DNA of 64,000 nucleotides from Astragalus membranaceus (taxonomy: Eukaryota > Streptophyta > Magnoliopsida > Fabales > Fabaceae): contig CM076848.1 of assembly GCA_039519185.1 (NCBI GenBank), positions 186,246,628 to 186,310,627 of the forward strand, given 5' to 3'. Below, piece by piece: positions 32,101 to 43,768 of the stretch. A program made the position numbers and the translations under genes. Every line of letters begins with the position of its first letter. The first letter of the stretch is position 1. Below the pieces are notes generated by a model. That model saw nothing but the letters and a program-made list of their open reading frames with translations. It was not told the origin of the DNA and did not search any database.

Positions 32101-34991
32101 GCAAGATTTCTAACAATATAGAGAACAATGTATGCATATTAGGAGCATCTGCTATTGAAGATAAACTGCAACAAGGTGTTCCAGAAGCTATTGAGTCTTT
32201 AAGAATTGCAGGGATTAAAGTTTGGGTGTTAACTGGTGATAAGCAAGAAACTGCTATATCTATTGGTTACTCATCAAAACTTTTAACAAATGATATGACT
32301 CAAATCATAATTAATAGCGTCAATAGAGTCTCAAGTAGAAAAAAATTGAAGGATGCTCTTGAAAAGTGTAAAAAACTTGTGTCAAGATCTGATGGAGTTA
32401 CTATACAGATAGCCTTGATTATTGATGGTGCAAGCCTTGTACATATTCTTGATACTACTGATCATGAAGAAGAGGTTAGTTTCATGCTACTTTGGTTGGT
32501 TTTGGTTGGTTTTATGTTACTGTATAAAGCACCGACAGACACGACACCGACACGGACATGGACACGGACACGTAGACACTTGTTTTAATTTGAAAAATAC
32601 AATTGAAGTGTCAGTGTCAGGTGTCGATGTCTGACACGATATGTGTTGGACATACAGACTTGCTGTTTACAAATGTATTTCTTAGTTATGTCTTTATTTG
32701 CTGATTTTGGTTATGTTGTTGATTGTATCAGCTATTTCAACTTGCTAGTATGTGTTCTGTTGTTCTTTGTTGTCGCGTGGCACCACTGCAAAAGGCAGGG
32801 ATTGTTTCTCTTGTGAAGAAAAGGACTTCTGATATGACACTAGCCATTGGAGATGGTATGAGATATTATACTAACTTTTTACTAGTTTGATATCTTCGGT
32901 CTCATTTATAAGCAAAAAATAAATTTTTCAGGTTCATTGAATAACTGATATATCTGGTTTATGAACAGATACATTAGTTATTCAATGAATCGGGAAGGTG
33001 TATTCTTTGCTTATAAATGAGACCAGGGGGAGTATTTTAGAGAAAAAAGTACTAATATAAATATATGCATGTGTTCTAGGTGCAAATGATGTGTCAATGA
33101 TTCAAATGGCTGATGTTGGAGTTGGAATCAGTGGACAAGAGGGTAGGCAAGCTGTAATGTCATCAGATTTTGCAATGGGGCAGTTTAGATTTTTAGTTCC
33201 TCTCTTATTGATACATGGACACTGGAATTACCAAAGGCTTGGCTACATGGTACTATACAACTTTTACAGAAATGCTGTCCTTGTTCTTGTACTATTTTGG
33301 TAAGTTATAATCCAACAATTATTATATCCTATATATCTTCTTTGGTCATACACCTTCTATTAGTTAAGCCACCCCAAAACTCACCTTCAGTCAAATGTTT
33401 TTTGGTTATTGAGGTACAGATCAAAACACTTTTTTTTCGTGTAAGCACTTTTCAATATGCACATCCAAACACAATTAGGGTTTAGGGTTTATACAACATA
33501 AACTCTTATTTCATAAGCTCTCATGCGATAAGCTCTTATGGCGTAACCGCTTATATAAGTTGTTTACCCAAACGGGCCCTTAAATAAAAATTAATATAAC
33601 TAACTTGGTGTCGATGGAATTTGTAAAGTGATTCTCTCCAAGGAAAAGAACTCAAGTTCTATTCTTGGAGTTGCCCAATTGATAGGCAGTCCAATTCCGT
33701 GTGAGAAACCAGACGTCTCGCGGCTAACTAAGGGATTAGTCTCATAGTAGGCCCAAAGGGCCTAAGCCGTGGGGATACCCTGGGGCACTTATTGGGATCA
33801 AAGACCCTAATTACGATGGGTTAGCAAAACATAATATAAAATGGTACTTTTTTGGTGCCTATTATAATATGATAATGATTGTATTTTGCTATTTTTGGCT
33901 TTTAAATGTACTCATTTGTGTGCTTTGCTTTTTAGGTATGTGCTGTACACTGCCTTCACTTTGACAACTGCTATAAATGAATGGAGTTCCACATTATATT
34001 CAATAATCTACAGTGCATTGCCAACAATTATTGTTGGTATTCTTGACAAGGATCTTGGTAGAAAGACTCTTCTAAAGTACCCTCAACTTTATAGATCGGG
34101 TCAGAAAGATGAGGCATACAACAAGAAATTATTCATGTTGACAATGGCTGATACTTTGTGGCAAAGCCTTGTTGTTTTCTGGCCTCCTCTCTTTGCATAT
34201 TGGAAAAGTTCTATTGATGTTGCAAGTATAGGAGACCTTTGGACTTTAGCAGTGGTTATTTTGGTAAATTTGCATTTGGCTATGGATGTTGTTAGATGGT
34301 ATTGGTTGACTCATGCTTCCATTTGGGGATCTATTGTTGCAACTTTCATTTCTGTCATGATCATTGATGCTATACCTCAACTTCCTGGTTACTGGTATGT
34401 ACCATCTTTTTCTTATTCTTCTACTCTCTTTGATTTTTTTACAATCATTAAAAAAACATGTCAACACATAACAATGATTTGTTAGCACCGACACAGATGC
34501 CATACAACACTGACATAGACACCAGACAACACTGACACGAACACCAGACAACATTGACACATTGGCACCAATAATTTGAGAAATTGAAAGTAGTTAAATG
34601 TAACCACATGTGTCGGTGTCTGAGACTGACATGTGTCAGACACGTTTTCAATTTGAAGTTTCGGTGCTATATATGATTCATTCTATGCATGTTAGATTTG
34701 AAAACCTTTGCAATACTACATTGCTTCTATATACATAGAGACTGATATTTGCATCTCCACAATTTTGACAGGGCATTCTTTAATGTCGTGCGCTCCGGAT
34801 TGTTCTGGTTATTATTGCTGGGAATCATTGTAGCAGCATTGCTTCCACGTTTGGTTGTAAAATTCATATATCAATATTATTTTCCTAATGACATTCAAAT
34901 TTCTAGAGAACTTGAAAAGATGAGGCATCAAAGAGTTGATGAAAGTGGACAGATAGAAATGCTTCCTATCTCAGATCTTCAACAAAGATAA
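29172..34991 (+). CDS. P4-type ATPase, phospholipid-transporting (ALA1-like flippase), 7 exons
   Basis: Flips aminophospholipids across plasma or endomembranes with an ALIS/CDC50 partner. Exons by splice sites and phase: 29172-30795, 31327-31633, 31793-32474, 32732-32855, 33080-33299, 33936-34394, 34772-34991; the sum is 3636 nt, 1211 residues, no internal stop, all introns GT-AG. Motifs: DGESNLK of the actuator domain near residue 270, PISLYISMELVR in TM4, phosphorylated Asp in DKTGTLT (residue 502), KGAD nucleotide site, TGDKQETA, and GDGANDVSM hinge. About ten TM segments, the last in exons 5-7. Length is close to Arabidopsis ALA1 (about 1158), with a longer Ser/Asn-rich N terminus. It is the only intact host gene seen. 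Confidence 0.95.
30846..31253. repeat. Fold-back MITE in intron 1 of the flippase gene
   Basis: About 408 bp, with ends TAATAGCC and GGCTATTA and imperfect inverted arms of about 75-80 bp (GGTCCCTCAAATTT on the left, its complement on the right). Most of intron 1 is this insert. No coding capacity. Confidence 0.75.
32510..32655. repeat. GTGTCGGTGTC-type fold-back repeat in intron 3
   Basis: Runs of GACACGGACAC on one side and GTGTCAGTGTCAGG on the other can pair. Related to the insert in intron 6 at 34480-34680. Confidence 0.55.
32893..33034. repeat. Stowaway-like MITE in intron 4
   Basis: Inverted ends CTTCGGTCTCATTTATAAGCA and its near complement ending GACCAGGGGGAG, flanked by TA. Both match the common plant Stowaway type. 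An internal inverted pair CATTGAATAACTGAT...ATTAGTTATTCAATG is also visible. A half-copy of the same family lies in intron 2 (about 31670-31740). Confidence 0.7.
33300..33935. other. Intron 5 with MITE end and SINE-like insert
   Basis: About 33500-33585 resembles the common AAGCTCTTATG...CCAAACGGGCCC end of small DNA transposons. About 33600-33830 is a GC-richer block with AGGCCCAAAGGGCCT palindromes and CCGTGGGGATACC, probably an unclassified short repeat. The host gene is not otherwise affected. Confidence 0.4.
34480..34680. repeat. GTGTCGGTGTC-type fold-back repeat in intron 6
   Basis: Alternating CACTGACA / GACACCAGACAAC units, then GTGTCGGTGTCTGAGAC; ends GCACCGACAC and GTTTCGGTGC pair. 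Same family as the intron 3 insert. Confidence 0.55.
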
Positions 34992-35232
34992 GAGAAGTGA
35001 TTTCTCTTTTTGTTTTTTGTTAAAAAATTCTGTAAAGTTGCATATTCTTTAGGCTATTTTTTTTTCTTTTCCGGATTTCATTGTTAGCTATCCAAAGGAT
35101 AGAGTATTTTTGTTACACTTTAGAGATTTGTTACATGTTCATTCTTGTGTCTATAGTCTTTTGTAAGCAGAAAAGAAAATAGTTTGTTACATAATGATAA
35201 TATATTTTTTTTAGATGAAGGGTTGAATTGAT
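34992..35232 (+). other. 3' UTR/downstream region of the flippase gene
   Basis: AT-rich, with a T-rich run near 35056-35067 and several AATAA-like signals. A copia LTR begins at 35233, 242 bp after the stop codon, so the native polyadenylation region may be adjacent to or partly displaced by it. Confidence 0.45.
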
Positions 35233-37370
35233 TGTTGGGTATTGGGCTCCCTTCCTATGTGGATAAAGGCCTAAATATTTTAGTCTATTATGTTTCTCAC
35301 TTATTATAAGTGGAGAGGGTTAAATTAGGGTTAAAAAAGAGAGATTTTCGGAATAGAGAGAGCCACCAAAAGAGAGAAAAGAAGAGAGAGAGCAATTCCC
35401 GTTTTTCTCAAATCTGTTACCGTAAAACTGCGATTACGGATTCGTTAACCGTTGGATCGTATTCGTTTTTGAACAGAAGGTTCGCGAGACATAATTCTAC
35501 ACTTTCACCGTTCGGATCGTCGAAACGAGGTTTGAGGAGAGAGAACCCGTCTTCGCACTGAAGCTGTAGTTTTGGGTATTTTCATCTTCTTGTTCTCAAT
35601 TTGTAAGCTTTTGTGCTTTATTGTATTGACTGGTTGTTGACACTATTTGTGCACTTTGTTGAGACTCTCTTGTACCCTTATTTGATTATAGTGGAGCTAT
35701 TTCTTTGGTCTGGACAACCCGTGGTTTTTACCCTTTTCTTTGAGGGGTTTTCCACGTTAAAAATATCGGTGTTCAATTGGACGTTTTTATTTCGTTTTAT
35801 TTGTCGCCATATATTCGTTGTTGCTCCTCATAGGTTCTCGCAAGTTTGGAGAATTTATTTCTGCTACACATTGCTCTGTTATTGTAACATCCACAAAATA
35901 ATTAATAGAATTATTTGGATGTTAACTCAATTGAATTAATTTAGTACTTGACGGGTAAATTTATTGAGTGCTAAAATTATTTATTGGTCGTCATCGGATC
36001 GTTAACCGGATAATACGGATCAAGGAAGTTTTGGAATCGAAATAAGAGGCTTAGATCAATATGGTAATTGGACCACGTTACCGCGTATATATTAAATAAA
36101 TAAATATAAGTGTGTGTGTGTGTTAAAAAGAAAGAAAGAATGCGAGAGAGTTACAGAGAGGAGAAAGGAGAGAAAGAGAGAAAAGAAGAGAATCGGTTTG
36201 GGAGGAAGAAGAGGAACTAGAGAGAGATTGGCTCACTGAAACGACTTCCTTCCAACACGAAAAATGTTCGGCGTTCCTTCCTCTTCGATTTGGTACCAAC
36301 ATCATCATCAGCATCAACTCACTCTCCATCCCTTTGCCATTTTCGAATTTTGAGAGAAAATTGAGGGATTTTGTGGTGTTCATTTTCTTTTTGGGTCATG
36401 AAGCATGGAAACTTGAAATGGAAGCTTTGGTATTAAGGCTAGGGCGCTTTTTGAAGGAGCAAAGGTTCGGGATTGAGAAATCAAAATAATTGGGGTTTAT
36501 GTGTGAATAGTGTCATGGAGGTTAGGGGAGGAAGATGATGAATAGTGTTCATGAAGGATTTCGGGGAATTCGGTTTTACGGTCAAAAAGATGTCTCGAGG
36601 TCGAGTGGGAAGCTTTGGGAGCGGATACGGATGTCGCCAGAGCGTGGAGTTGATTCGGGGATTGTTCGTGTGATTATGTCAGAAAAGCAAGTTCGCGGAA
36701 AGTCTCGGTGTTGCGTGATTTTCATCACGATAGGTGAGTTCTACTCACGTTTAGGATTTTACGTTTCGAATTAATTAATTAACTGTTTTATCGCTTTCGC
36801 TGGACTGGAATATTGTTTGGTAATTGAGTTTGAGAGATTTTGGGTTAAAAACCGATATTTGGAAAATACGTCGCGTTTGATAAACTCGATTTGATTGAGT
36901 TATCGATTGATGTTTTAATTATTGTTTTGGACTGGAATTACTGGTTGTTATATCTGTTTTTGGGTCTCGGAGGTCACGTAATGTCTCGGTATCGATTAGG
37001 GAGCGAAATGGGGTAAAACTGAATTTCAGAAAACCTGTTTTTGGCCATTCTGCCTATTTTCGCGTCGCGACGGAGTCCCATCGCGTCGCGACGGTTTACA
37101 GAATTTTCAGCAACTAAATACTGTTTTTGTTTTTGCGATAACTTTTGATCCGGGAATCCGATCGAGGTGTTCTAAGATGCGTTGGAAAGCTTATTCAGAG
37201 GCCTAACTGAATATTCTATTTTTAAGGAAAAATGAACTGTTTTTGATATAGAAAATTGTGTCGAAAAGTGGTCAACTAGAGTGCGAGTGTGAACTTGGAT
37301 TTTTATAAAATGTGGATTAAAATGCTTCATCGATTGTCTGATTTGATGGACCGTGGGTTCATGGTACTGT

Positions 37371-37413
<43 letters not shown>

Positions 37414-38222
37414 CGAGTTTGGGTGACGACCCATGTTGACATACTAGGCGGGGTAGTCATGAACCCTTACCCTAGGCTCCGTGCCGTTAGGAAACACTAT
37501 TGGTTATGGGGTTCGCCGGAAGATGCAATGGGATTGCGGCCGGTGTTATGTTAAAAGTTATTGTACTATGTTCACCAGAAGATGCAAGCAGATTGCGGCT
37601 GGTGGTATGTAGAAAGGCCTAGGATGCTAGTTCATCGGGAAACGCAAGTGGATTGCAGTCGGTGTCTTACTAGGTCGAAGCCTTATTGTATGGTTCACCG
37701 GGATTAGCAAGTGGATTGCGGTCGGTGTTGTGTCAAATCTTAAAAAATGTTTTAAAAGGACCGAGAGTGTTAGTAGGGGTCTCGGTAGAACTCACTGAGA
37801 TTGTATCTCACTGTTTATATGTTGTTGTTTTACAGAGACACAGGGACAACGGAAATCCAAGAGGCACGAGTAGGTTGAGCTCGGACTGGTTGCTGATAGC
37901 TTAGCTTTATGCTTAAGTTTGCACTTCCTTTATGTTGTCTATGTACTACAACTCTATGTATCGGTATTATAATTTTATTCCGCTTTCTTGTATGATATTG
38001 AGCACTATAGTTTGCTGAAGATTACGGTCTGAGAACCCGTTCGGTCTTATTTGTATTTAAGACTGTTTTGTTGTTATTCAGCGAGAACTATATTTCATTG
38101 TTCAGTATCTATGCAGGAATTTTATATCTCTGATGATTTAAGGATGGTGCACTTGGGTATTTTTACTCGATAAAAATACCGGGGTGTTACAGTTATTACG
38201 TTTATGTGTTGATTCCCCATCA
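35233..38222 (+). repeat. Split 5' LTR of the Tork-like element
   Basis: Starts TGTTGGGTATTGGGC, net 676 bp without the insert, and ends CCCCATCA directly before GAG and the tRNA-Met primer site. The GTTAT repeats at 35878-35882 and 38192-38196 are the target duplication of the inserted solo LTR. Confidence 0.9.
35883..38191 (+). repeat. Solo LTR of a chromovirus (Tekay-like)
   Basis: 2309 bp, TGTAACATCC...GGTGTTACA, flanked by GTTAT. It is related to the LTR at 46772-48896 (shared ends, shared CGGTAGAACTCACTGAGATTG-like block and CGGTGTT repeats) but clearly diverged. It contains a two-copy CGTCGCGACG palindrome (37063-37072, 37084-37093), an (AT)n run (about 37374-37411) and four copies of a roughly 60-bp repeat (37505-37735). 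A solo LTR arises by recombination between two LTRs. Confidence 0.9.
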
Positions 38223-38270
38223 GAGTGGTATCAGAGCTCTTGGTTAGGGGCTATTTTACTTGCTTGATTG

Positions 38271-41200
38271 ATGGAGGCAAATATGAATATAAAGATGGTT
38301 TCTTTGAATGGTACAAATTATCATTTGTGGAAGGGCAAGATGAAAGATTTATTGTTTGTGAAGAAAATGCATCTTCCTATTTTTGGTAGTAAAAAGCCGG
38401 ATTCGACATCTCCCGAAGAATGGGATTTTGAACATCAACGGGTATGTGGTTTCATTCGCCAATATGTAGAAGATAATATTTATAACCATATTGCTAATGA
38501 AACAAATGCAAAAACCTTGTGGGAGAAGATAGAGTCCTTGTATGCCTCTAAATCAGGGAATAATAAATTGTTCTTGTTGAATGGCTTCATAAGTTTGAAG
38601 TATAAGGAGGGGACTTCTATTTCGGATCACTTAAGTGATTTTCAAGGGCTTCTTGATTAAATGTCAGGAATGGGTATCAAATTTGATGATGAGCTTTTGG
38701 GACTATTTCTATTATTATCTTTACCAGATTCGTGGGAGACATTTCGGGTTTCTATAACGAGTTCTGCTCCTAATGGTATTGTTTCTTTGGAAACGGCTAA
38801 GGGTGGTGTACTTAATGAGGAGATGAGAAGGAAGGCACAGGGTTCTTCATCTCAATCCGAGGTACTTGTCACTGAAAATAGGGGGAGAAGTACTCAGAGA
38901 AAGGAAACAAAGGGTGGTAGAGAGAAAAGCAGAAGCAAGTCCAAGTTTCGGTTTGAAAATGTGGAATGCAATTATTGTCACAGAAAAGGGCACATACAAA
39001 AGAATTGTTTTCAGAGGAAGAGGGAGAATAAAGAGAAGAAAGGTAAGCAAAAACAAAGGGATAATGATGATTATGATGATCGTGTTACTGCTACTATTGG
39101 TGATGACCTTATTATTCTCCGTGATCATGAGACAATTAATTTTGTGTCAGATGAGAGCATGTGGATAGTTGATACTGGTGCTACATTGCACATCACCTAA
39201 GAAGGAGTTCTTCACATCTTATACTCCAGGTGACTTTGGAGTGTTGAGGATGGGTAATGATGGTGTATCTAAGGTAATTGGTGTTTGTGATGTTTGTTTG
39301 CAAACCAACATGGGAATGCGGTTGTTACTTAAAGGAGTCAAACATGCTCCCGATGTTCGCTTTAATTTGATTTCTGTGTCTATGCTTGATGATTGTGGTT
39401 ATGATAATCACTTTGGTGGTGGAAAGTGGAAACTCAGCAAAGGTAACTTGGTTTTAGCTAGAGGGAAGAAAATTTCTAAATTGTATTGGACAAAAGCTAT
39501 GGTTTTTATAGACAGCGTGAATGCTGTGCATATGGAAGCATATTTATGGCACCGAAGGCTTGGTCATATCAGTGAAAAGGGGTTAAATGTCTTAGTCGAA
39601 AAGGATGTGCTTGTAGGTTTGAAGAATGCAGATTTGGAGAAATATTCTCATTGCATGGCTGGTAAACAAACTAGAGTGCCTTTCAAAAAGCATCCTCCCT
39701 CTAGGAAGTCAGAGTTACTTGAACTGGTGCATTCTGACGTTTGCGGCCCTCTAAAGGTAAAATCTTTTAGTGGTGCACTTTATTTTGTTACTTTTATTGA
39801 TGATTGTTCCAGGAAATTATGAGTTTATGCCTTGAAGACAAAAGACCAAGTGTTGGAGAAGTTCAAACAATTCCATACTCTGGTTGAGAGGCAAAAAGGT
39901 AAGAAGTTGAAACGTGTTCGTACCGACAACGGTGGTAAATAATGTGGACCCTTTGATGATTATTGTAAGCAGCAGGGTATTGCACATGAAAAGACTCCTC
40001 CTAAAACTCCTCAGCTAAATGGTTTAGCAGGAGGATGAATCGAACACTAGTTGAGAGAGTGAGGTGTATGCTCTCGGAAGCTAAGTTGCCCAAACACTAC
40101 TGGGGTGAGGCACTGTACACGGCAGTGCATGTTATTAATCTCATTCCCGCTGCTGCTTTGAATAGTGATGTTCCAGATAAAGTTTGGTTTGGGAAGAAGG
40201 TCAATTATGATCATTTGAGAGTCTTTGGTTGTAAGGCCTTTGTGCATGTTCCAAAGGATGAAAGATCCAAGTTGGATGCAAAGTCAAAGCAATGTATTTT
40301 CATTGGTTATGGTCAAGATGAATTTGGTTATAGGTTGTATGATCCTGTAGGGAAAAAACTTCTCAGAAGTCGTGATGTTGTTTTCATGGAAGACCAAACT
40401 ATTGAGGACATTGATAAGGTGGAGAAGACTACACCCAAGAAAGATGACAACTTGTCAGATGTTGATCCAGTTCGGTTGCCTATTCAGAATTTGGATAGTG
40501 TTGATGGTAATGTTCCAAATGGTGAGCCACATGTTGATGATCAACAACTTGAAGATGAGTTACATATTCCAGTTAATGATGATGAGGAGAATGAGATGTC
40601 AGAAGATGAGAATCCTGGTGAGGCTTCTGAGTCATCTCAAGCTCAACTCAGAAGGTCTAGCAGGGGAAGACAACCATCTACAAGGTATAATTTTGATGAG
40701 TATGTGACAGTGACCGATCAATGGGAACCTGAGTATTTCCAAGAGGCCATAGAAAGTGAAGAAAGTCAAAAGTGGCTGGATGCAATGCATGATGAGATGA
40801 AGTCATTGCATGATAATCACACTTATGATTTGGTGAAGTTGCCAAAAGGTAAAAGGGCTTTGGAAAACAGGTGGATTTATAGAGTGAAACATGAGAGTAA
40901 CTCTAAGTCTCCAAGGTATAAAGCCAGATTAGTGGTGAAGGGTTTCCGTCAAAGAAAGGGTGTTGATTTTAATGAAATTTTCTCGCTTGTGGTAAAGATG
41001 TCATCGATTAGAACCGTGTTGAGTTTGGCGACTACTCTAGATTTAGAGGTAGAGCAAATGGATGTAAAAACAGCTTTCCTTCATGGTGATTTGGAGGAAG
41101 AGATCTACATGAAACAACCTGATGGTTTTCTTGTTGAAGGCAAGGAAGAGTATGTGTGTAGACTAAGAAAGAGTCTATATGGTTTGAAGCAGGCTCCAAG

Positions 41201-42290
41201 ACAGTGGTACAAGAAGTTTGAGTCAGTTATGTGTGACCAAGGATATAAAAAGACTACTTCTGATCATTGTGTCTTTGTTAGAAATTTTTCTAATGATGAT
41301 TTCATTATCCTGTTGTTATATGTTGATGACATGCTTATTGTAGGGAAAAATATTTCCGAAATTGACAGGTTAAATAAGCAGTTGGGCGAGTCTTTTGCCA
41401 TGAAAGACATGGGAGCAGCTAAACAGATTCTTGGTATAAGAATCATGCGTGACAGAAAGGAGAAGAAACTTTGGCTATCGCAAGAGCACTATATTGAAAG
41501 AGTGTTGCAGAGATTTCAGATGGAAAACTCTAAGGCGGTAAGCACTCCTCTTGCTACTCATTTTAAGTTGAGTTCCAAACAAAGTCATTCAAATGAAGAT
41601 GATAAAATTGATATGGAACGAATTCCTTATGCGTCAGCTGTGGGTAGTTTGATGTATGCAATGGTGTGTACAAGACCAGATATTGCGCATGTTGTTGGTA
41701 CAGTCAGTAGATTTTTGTCAAATCCAGGTAGAGAGCATTGGAATGCTGTGAAATGGATTTTAAGGTATCTTCGTGGTACTACTTGTATGAGACTTTGTTT
41801 TGGAGGTGACAAACCCACCTTAGTGGGGTACTCCGACTCTGACATGGCTGGAGATATTGATTCTAGGAAGTCCACTTTGGGGTATATGATTAAGTTTGCA
41901 GGGGGAGCCGTGGCTTGGCAGTCCAAGTTGCAAAAGTGTGTAACATTGTCTACTACTGAGGCAGAGTTCATTGCCATTACCGAAGCATGCAAAGAGTTGA
42001 TATGGTTGAAGAAATTCTTGCAGGAGATTGGTTATGTTCAGGACAAATATTTCTTATTTGTTGATAGTCAAAATGCTATTCATCTTGGTAAGAATCCGAC
42101 TTTTCATAATAGGTCCAAACACATTGATGTGAGGTATCATTGGATACATGATATTTTGGATGCTAAGTTGTTGGAGTTAGCTAAAGCTCATACAGATGAT
42201 AATGGTTTAGATATGATGACTAAAGCTTTGCCAAGAGGGAAGTTTCAAATTTGTTGTGATATCGCCGGTTTGGCGATCGCCTCCACATAG
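38271..42290 (+). pseudogene. Tork/TNT1-like copia Gag-Pol (broken)
   Basis: Gag from 38271 has the WKGKM-type start and a CCHC knuckle (CNYCHRKGHIQKNC, about 38968-39009). Pol follows: protease VDTGATLHIT (39168-39197), HHCC integrase segment (WHRRLGHIS), D of HSDVCGPL, DNGG, then RT with YVDDMLIVG and RNase H with DSQNAIHLG. Breaks: TAA at 38658-38660, a frameshift just after the protease motif, TGA near 39820 (expected Trp), TAA near 39940, and a frameshift near 40030. The frame 40035-42290 stays open for 751 codons. Confidence 0.92.
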
Positions 42291-42307
42291 TTTGTGAGGG
42301 GGAGATA

Positions 42308-42986
42308 TGTTGGGTATTGGGCTCCCTTCCTATGTGGATAAAGGCCCAAATATTTTAACCTATTATGTCTCTCACTTATTATAAGTGGAGAGGGTTAAAT
42401 TAGGGTTGATGAAAAGAGAGATTTTCGGAATAGAGAGAGCCACCAAAAGAGAGAAAAGAATAGAGAGAGCAATTCCCGTTTTTCTCAAATCTGTCACCGT
42501 AAAACTGCGATTACGGATTTGTTAACCGTTGGATCGTCTTCATTTTTGGACAGCAGGTTCGCGAGACATAGGTCTACACTTTCACCGTTCGGATCGTCGA
42601 AACGAGGTCCGAGGAGAGAGAAACCGTCTTCGCACTGAAGCTATAGTTTTGAGTATTTTCATCTTCTTGTTCTAAATTTGTAAGCTTTTGTGCTTTATTG
42701 TATTGGCTAGTTGTTGGCACTATTTGTGCACTTTGTTGACACTCTCTTGTACCCTTATTTGATTTTAGTGGAGCTATTTCTTTGGTCTGGACGACCCGTG
42801 GTTTTTACCCTTTTTCTTTGAGGGGTTTTCCACGTTAAAAATATCGGTGTTCAATTGGAAGTTTTTATTTCGTTTTATTTGTCGCCATATATTTGTTGTT
42901 GCTCCTCATAGGTTCTCGCAAGTTTGGGGAATTTATTTCCGCTACATATTGCTCTGTTATTACGTTTATGTGTTGATTCCCCATCA
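42308..42986 (+). repeat. 3' LTR of the Tork-like element
   Basis: 679 bp, TGTTGGGTATTGG...CCCCATCA. It matches the 5' LTR with scattered substitutions and is uninterrupted, which confirms that the solo LTR in the 5' copy is a later insertion. Confidence 0.93.
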
Positions 42987-43196
42987 TTCATTGCCTCCTT
43001 GATGATGTTGAATTTGTCAATTTAGCCTGATGATGTAAATATTTGTTTAATGCAATTTTGATAGAGTAATTGGTTCATGATTAGGTGCAGTCAGGGAAGG
43101 GTCCATGACTGCGCTTCAGTTCCCTTTTCATTACCCTTTAATTATTTAATGTCTTTAAAAAAAACTAGTCGTAATACCCGTGCTACGCACGGGGCT
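42987..43196. other. Flank with a DNA-transposon-like terminus
   Basis: After the copia element, ordinary AT-rich DNA, then ACTAGTCGTAATACCCGTGC and CGCACGGGG at about 43167-43195. The hairpin CCCGTGC...GCACGGG also occurs at the right end of the long inverted-repeat element (about 62780-62796). Confidence 0.4.
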
Positions 43197-43440
43197 TGTA
43201 ACATCCTGGGCCCTTTTCTTACTTAGTAGGCTACCCAGCGATGCACTCATGATCTTCTCTACCCCCCATGTAGAGTTTTTGCCTTCCGTGGGAATCGAAC
43301 CATGTACCCTGAGGCTTAGGTACATGCTCAATGCATTCCCACTACCAATTGAGCTAGTAGATCAATTGGTAGTGGGAATGCATTGAGCATGTACCTAAGC
43401 CTCAGGGTACATGGTTCGATTCCCACGAAAGAGTTCTCAA
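43197..43440. repeat. Inverted SINE pair 1 (hairpin)
   Basis: The minus-oriented tRNA-like unit (43197-43360) faces a plus-oriented partial unit (43361-43430). The unit has an A-box-like TAGCTCAATTGG and a B box GGTTCGATTCC, with the spacing of a tRNA-derived SINE. The loop is only a few bases, so a hairpin with about 70-bp arms can form. Confidence 0.75.
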
Positions 43441-43465
43441 TGAATTCCCACTACCAATTGATTTT

Positions 43466-43768
43466 TTGTAACATCCTAGGCCCTTTTCTTACTTAGTAGG
43501 CTACCTAGTGATGCACTCATGACCTTCTCCACCCCCCCTGTGGAGTTTTTGCCTTCCGTGGGAATCGAACCATGTACCCTGGGGCCCATGCTCAATGCAT
43601 TCCCACTACCAATTGAACTACTAGCTCAATTGGTAGTGGGAATGCATTGAGCATGTACTTGAGCCCCAGGGTACATGGTTCGATTCCCACGGAAGGCAAA
43701 AACTCCACAGGGGGTGGAGAAGGTCATGAGTGCATCGCTGGGTAGCCTACTAAGTAAGAAAAGGGCCC
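43466..43768. repeat. Inverted SINE pair 2 (long hairpin)
   Basis: Minus arm 43480-43620, plus arm 43622-43768; about 145 bp per arm with few mismatches, starting/ending GGGCCC...AAGAAAAGGGCCC. The plus arm joins the Tekay pol sequence directly at about 43769. It is the same family as pair 1, and both start with TGTAACATCCT before GGCCC. Confidence 0.8.

Larger units (their letters stand above)
35233..42986 (+). mobile_element. Tork/TNT1-like Ty1/copia retrotransposon, decayed, with a nested solo LTR
   Basis: 5' LTR 35233-35882 plus 38197-38222, split by a solo LTR (35883-38191). Primer site TGGTATCAGAGC at 38226-38237, gag-pol 38271-42290, polypurine tract GAGGGGGAGATA before the 3' LTR 42308-42986. 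Flanks are TTGAT (35228-35232) and TTCAT (42987-42991), an imperfect target duplication. The LTRs differ by roughly 3% by eye, so it is much older than the SIRE-like element. Confidence 0.92.

Noticed and set aside
33600..33830. Possible non-coding RNA in intron 5
   Set aside because: GC-richer block resembles a dispersed short repeat rather than a known RNA class.
43361..43430. Possible tRNA gene (A and B boxes)
   Set aside because: The anticodon arm cannot form a proper cloverleaf and the unit is repeated in inverted pairs; a SINE head is the better reading.
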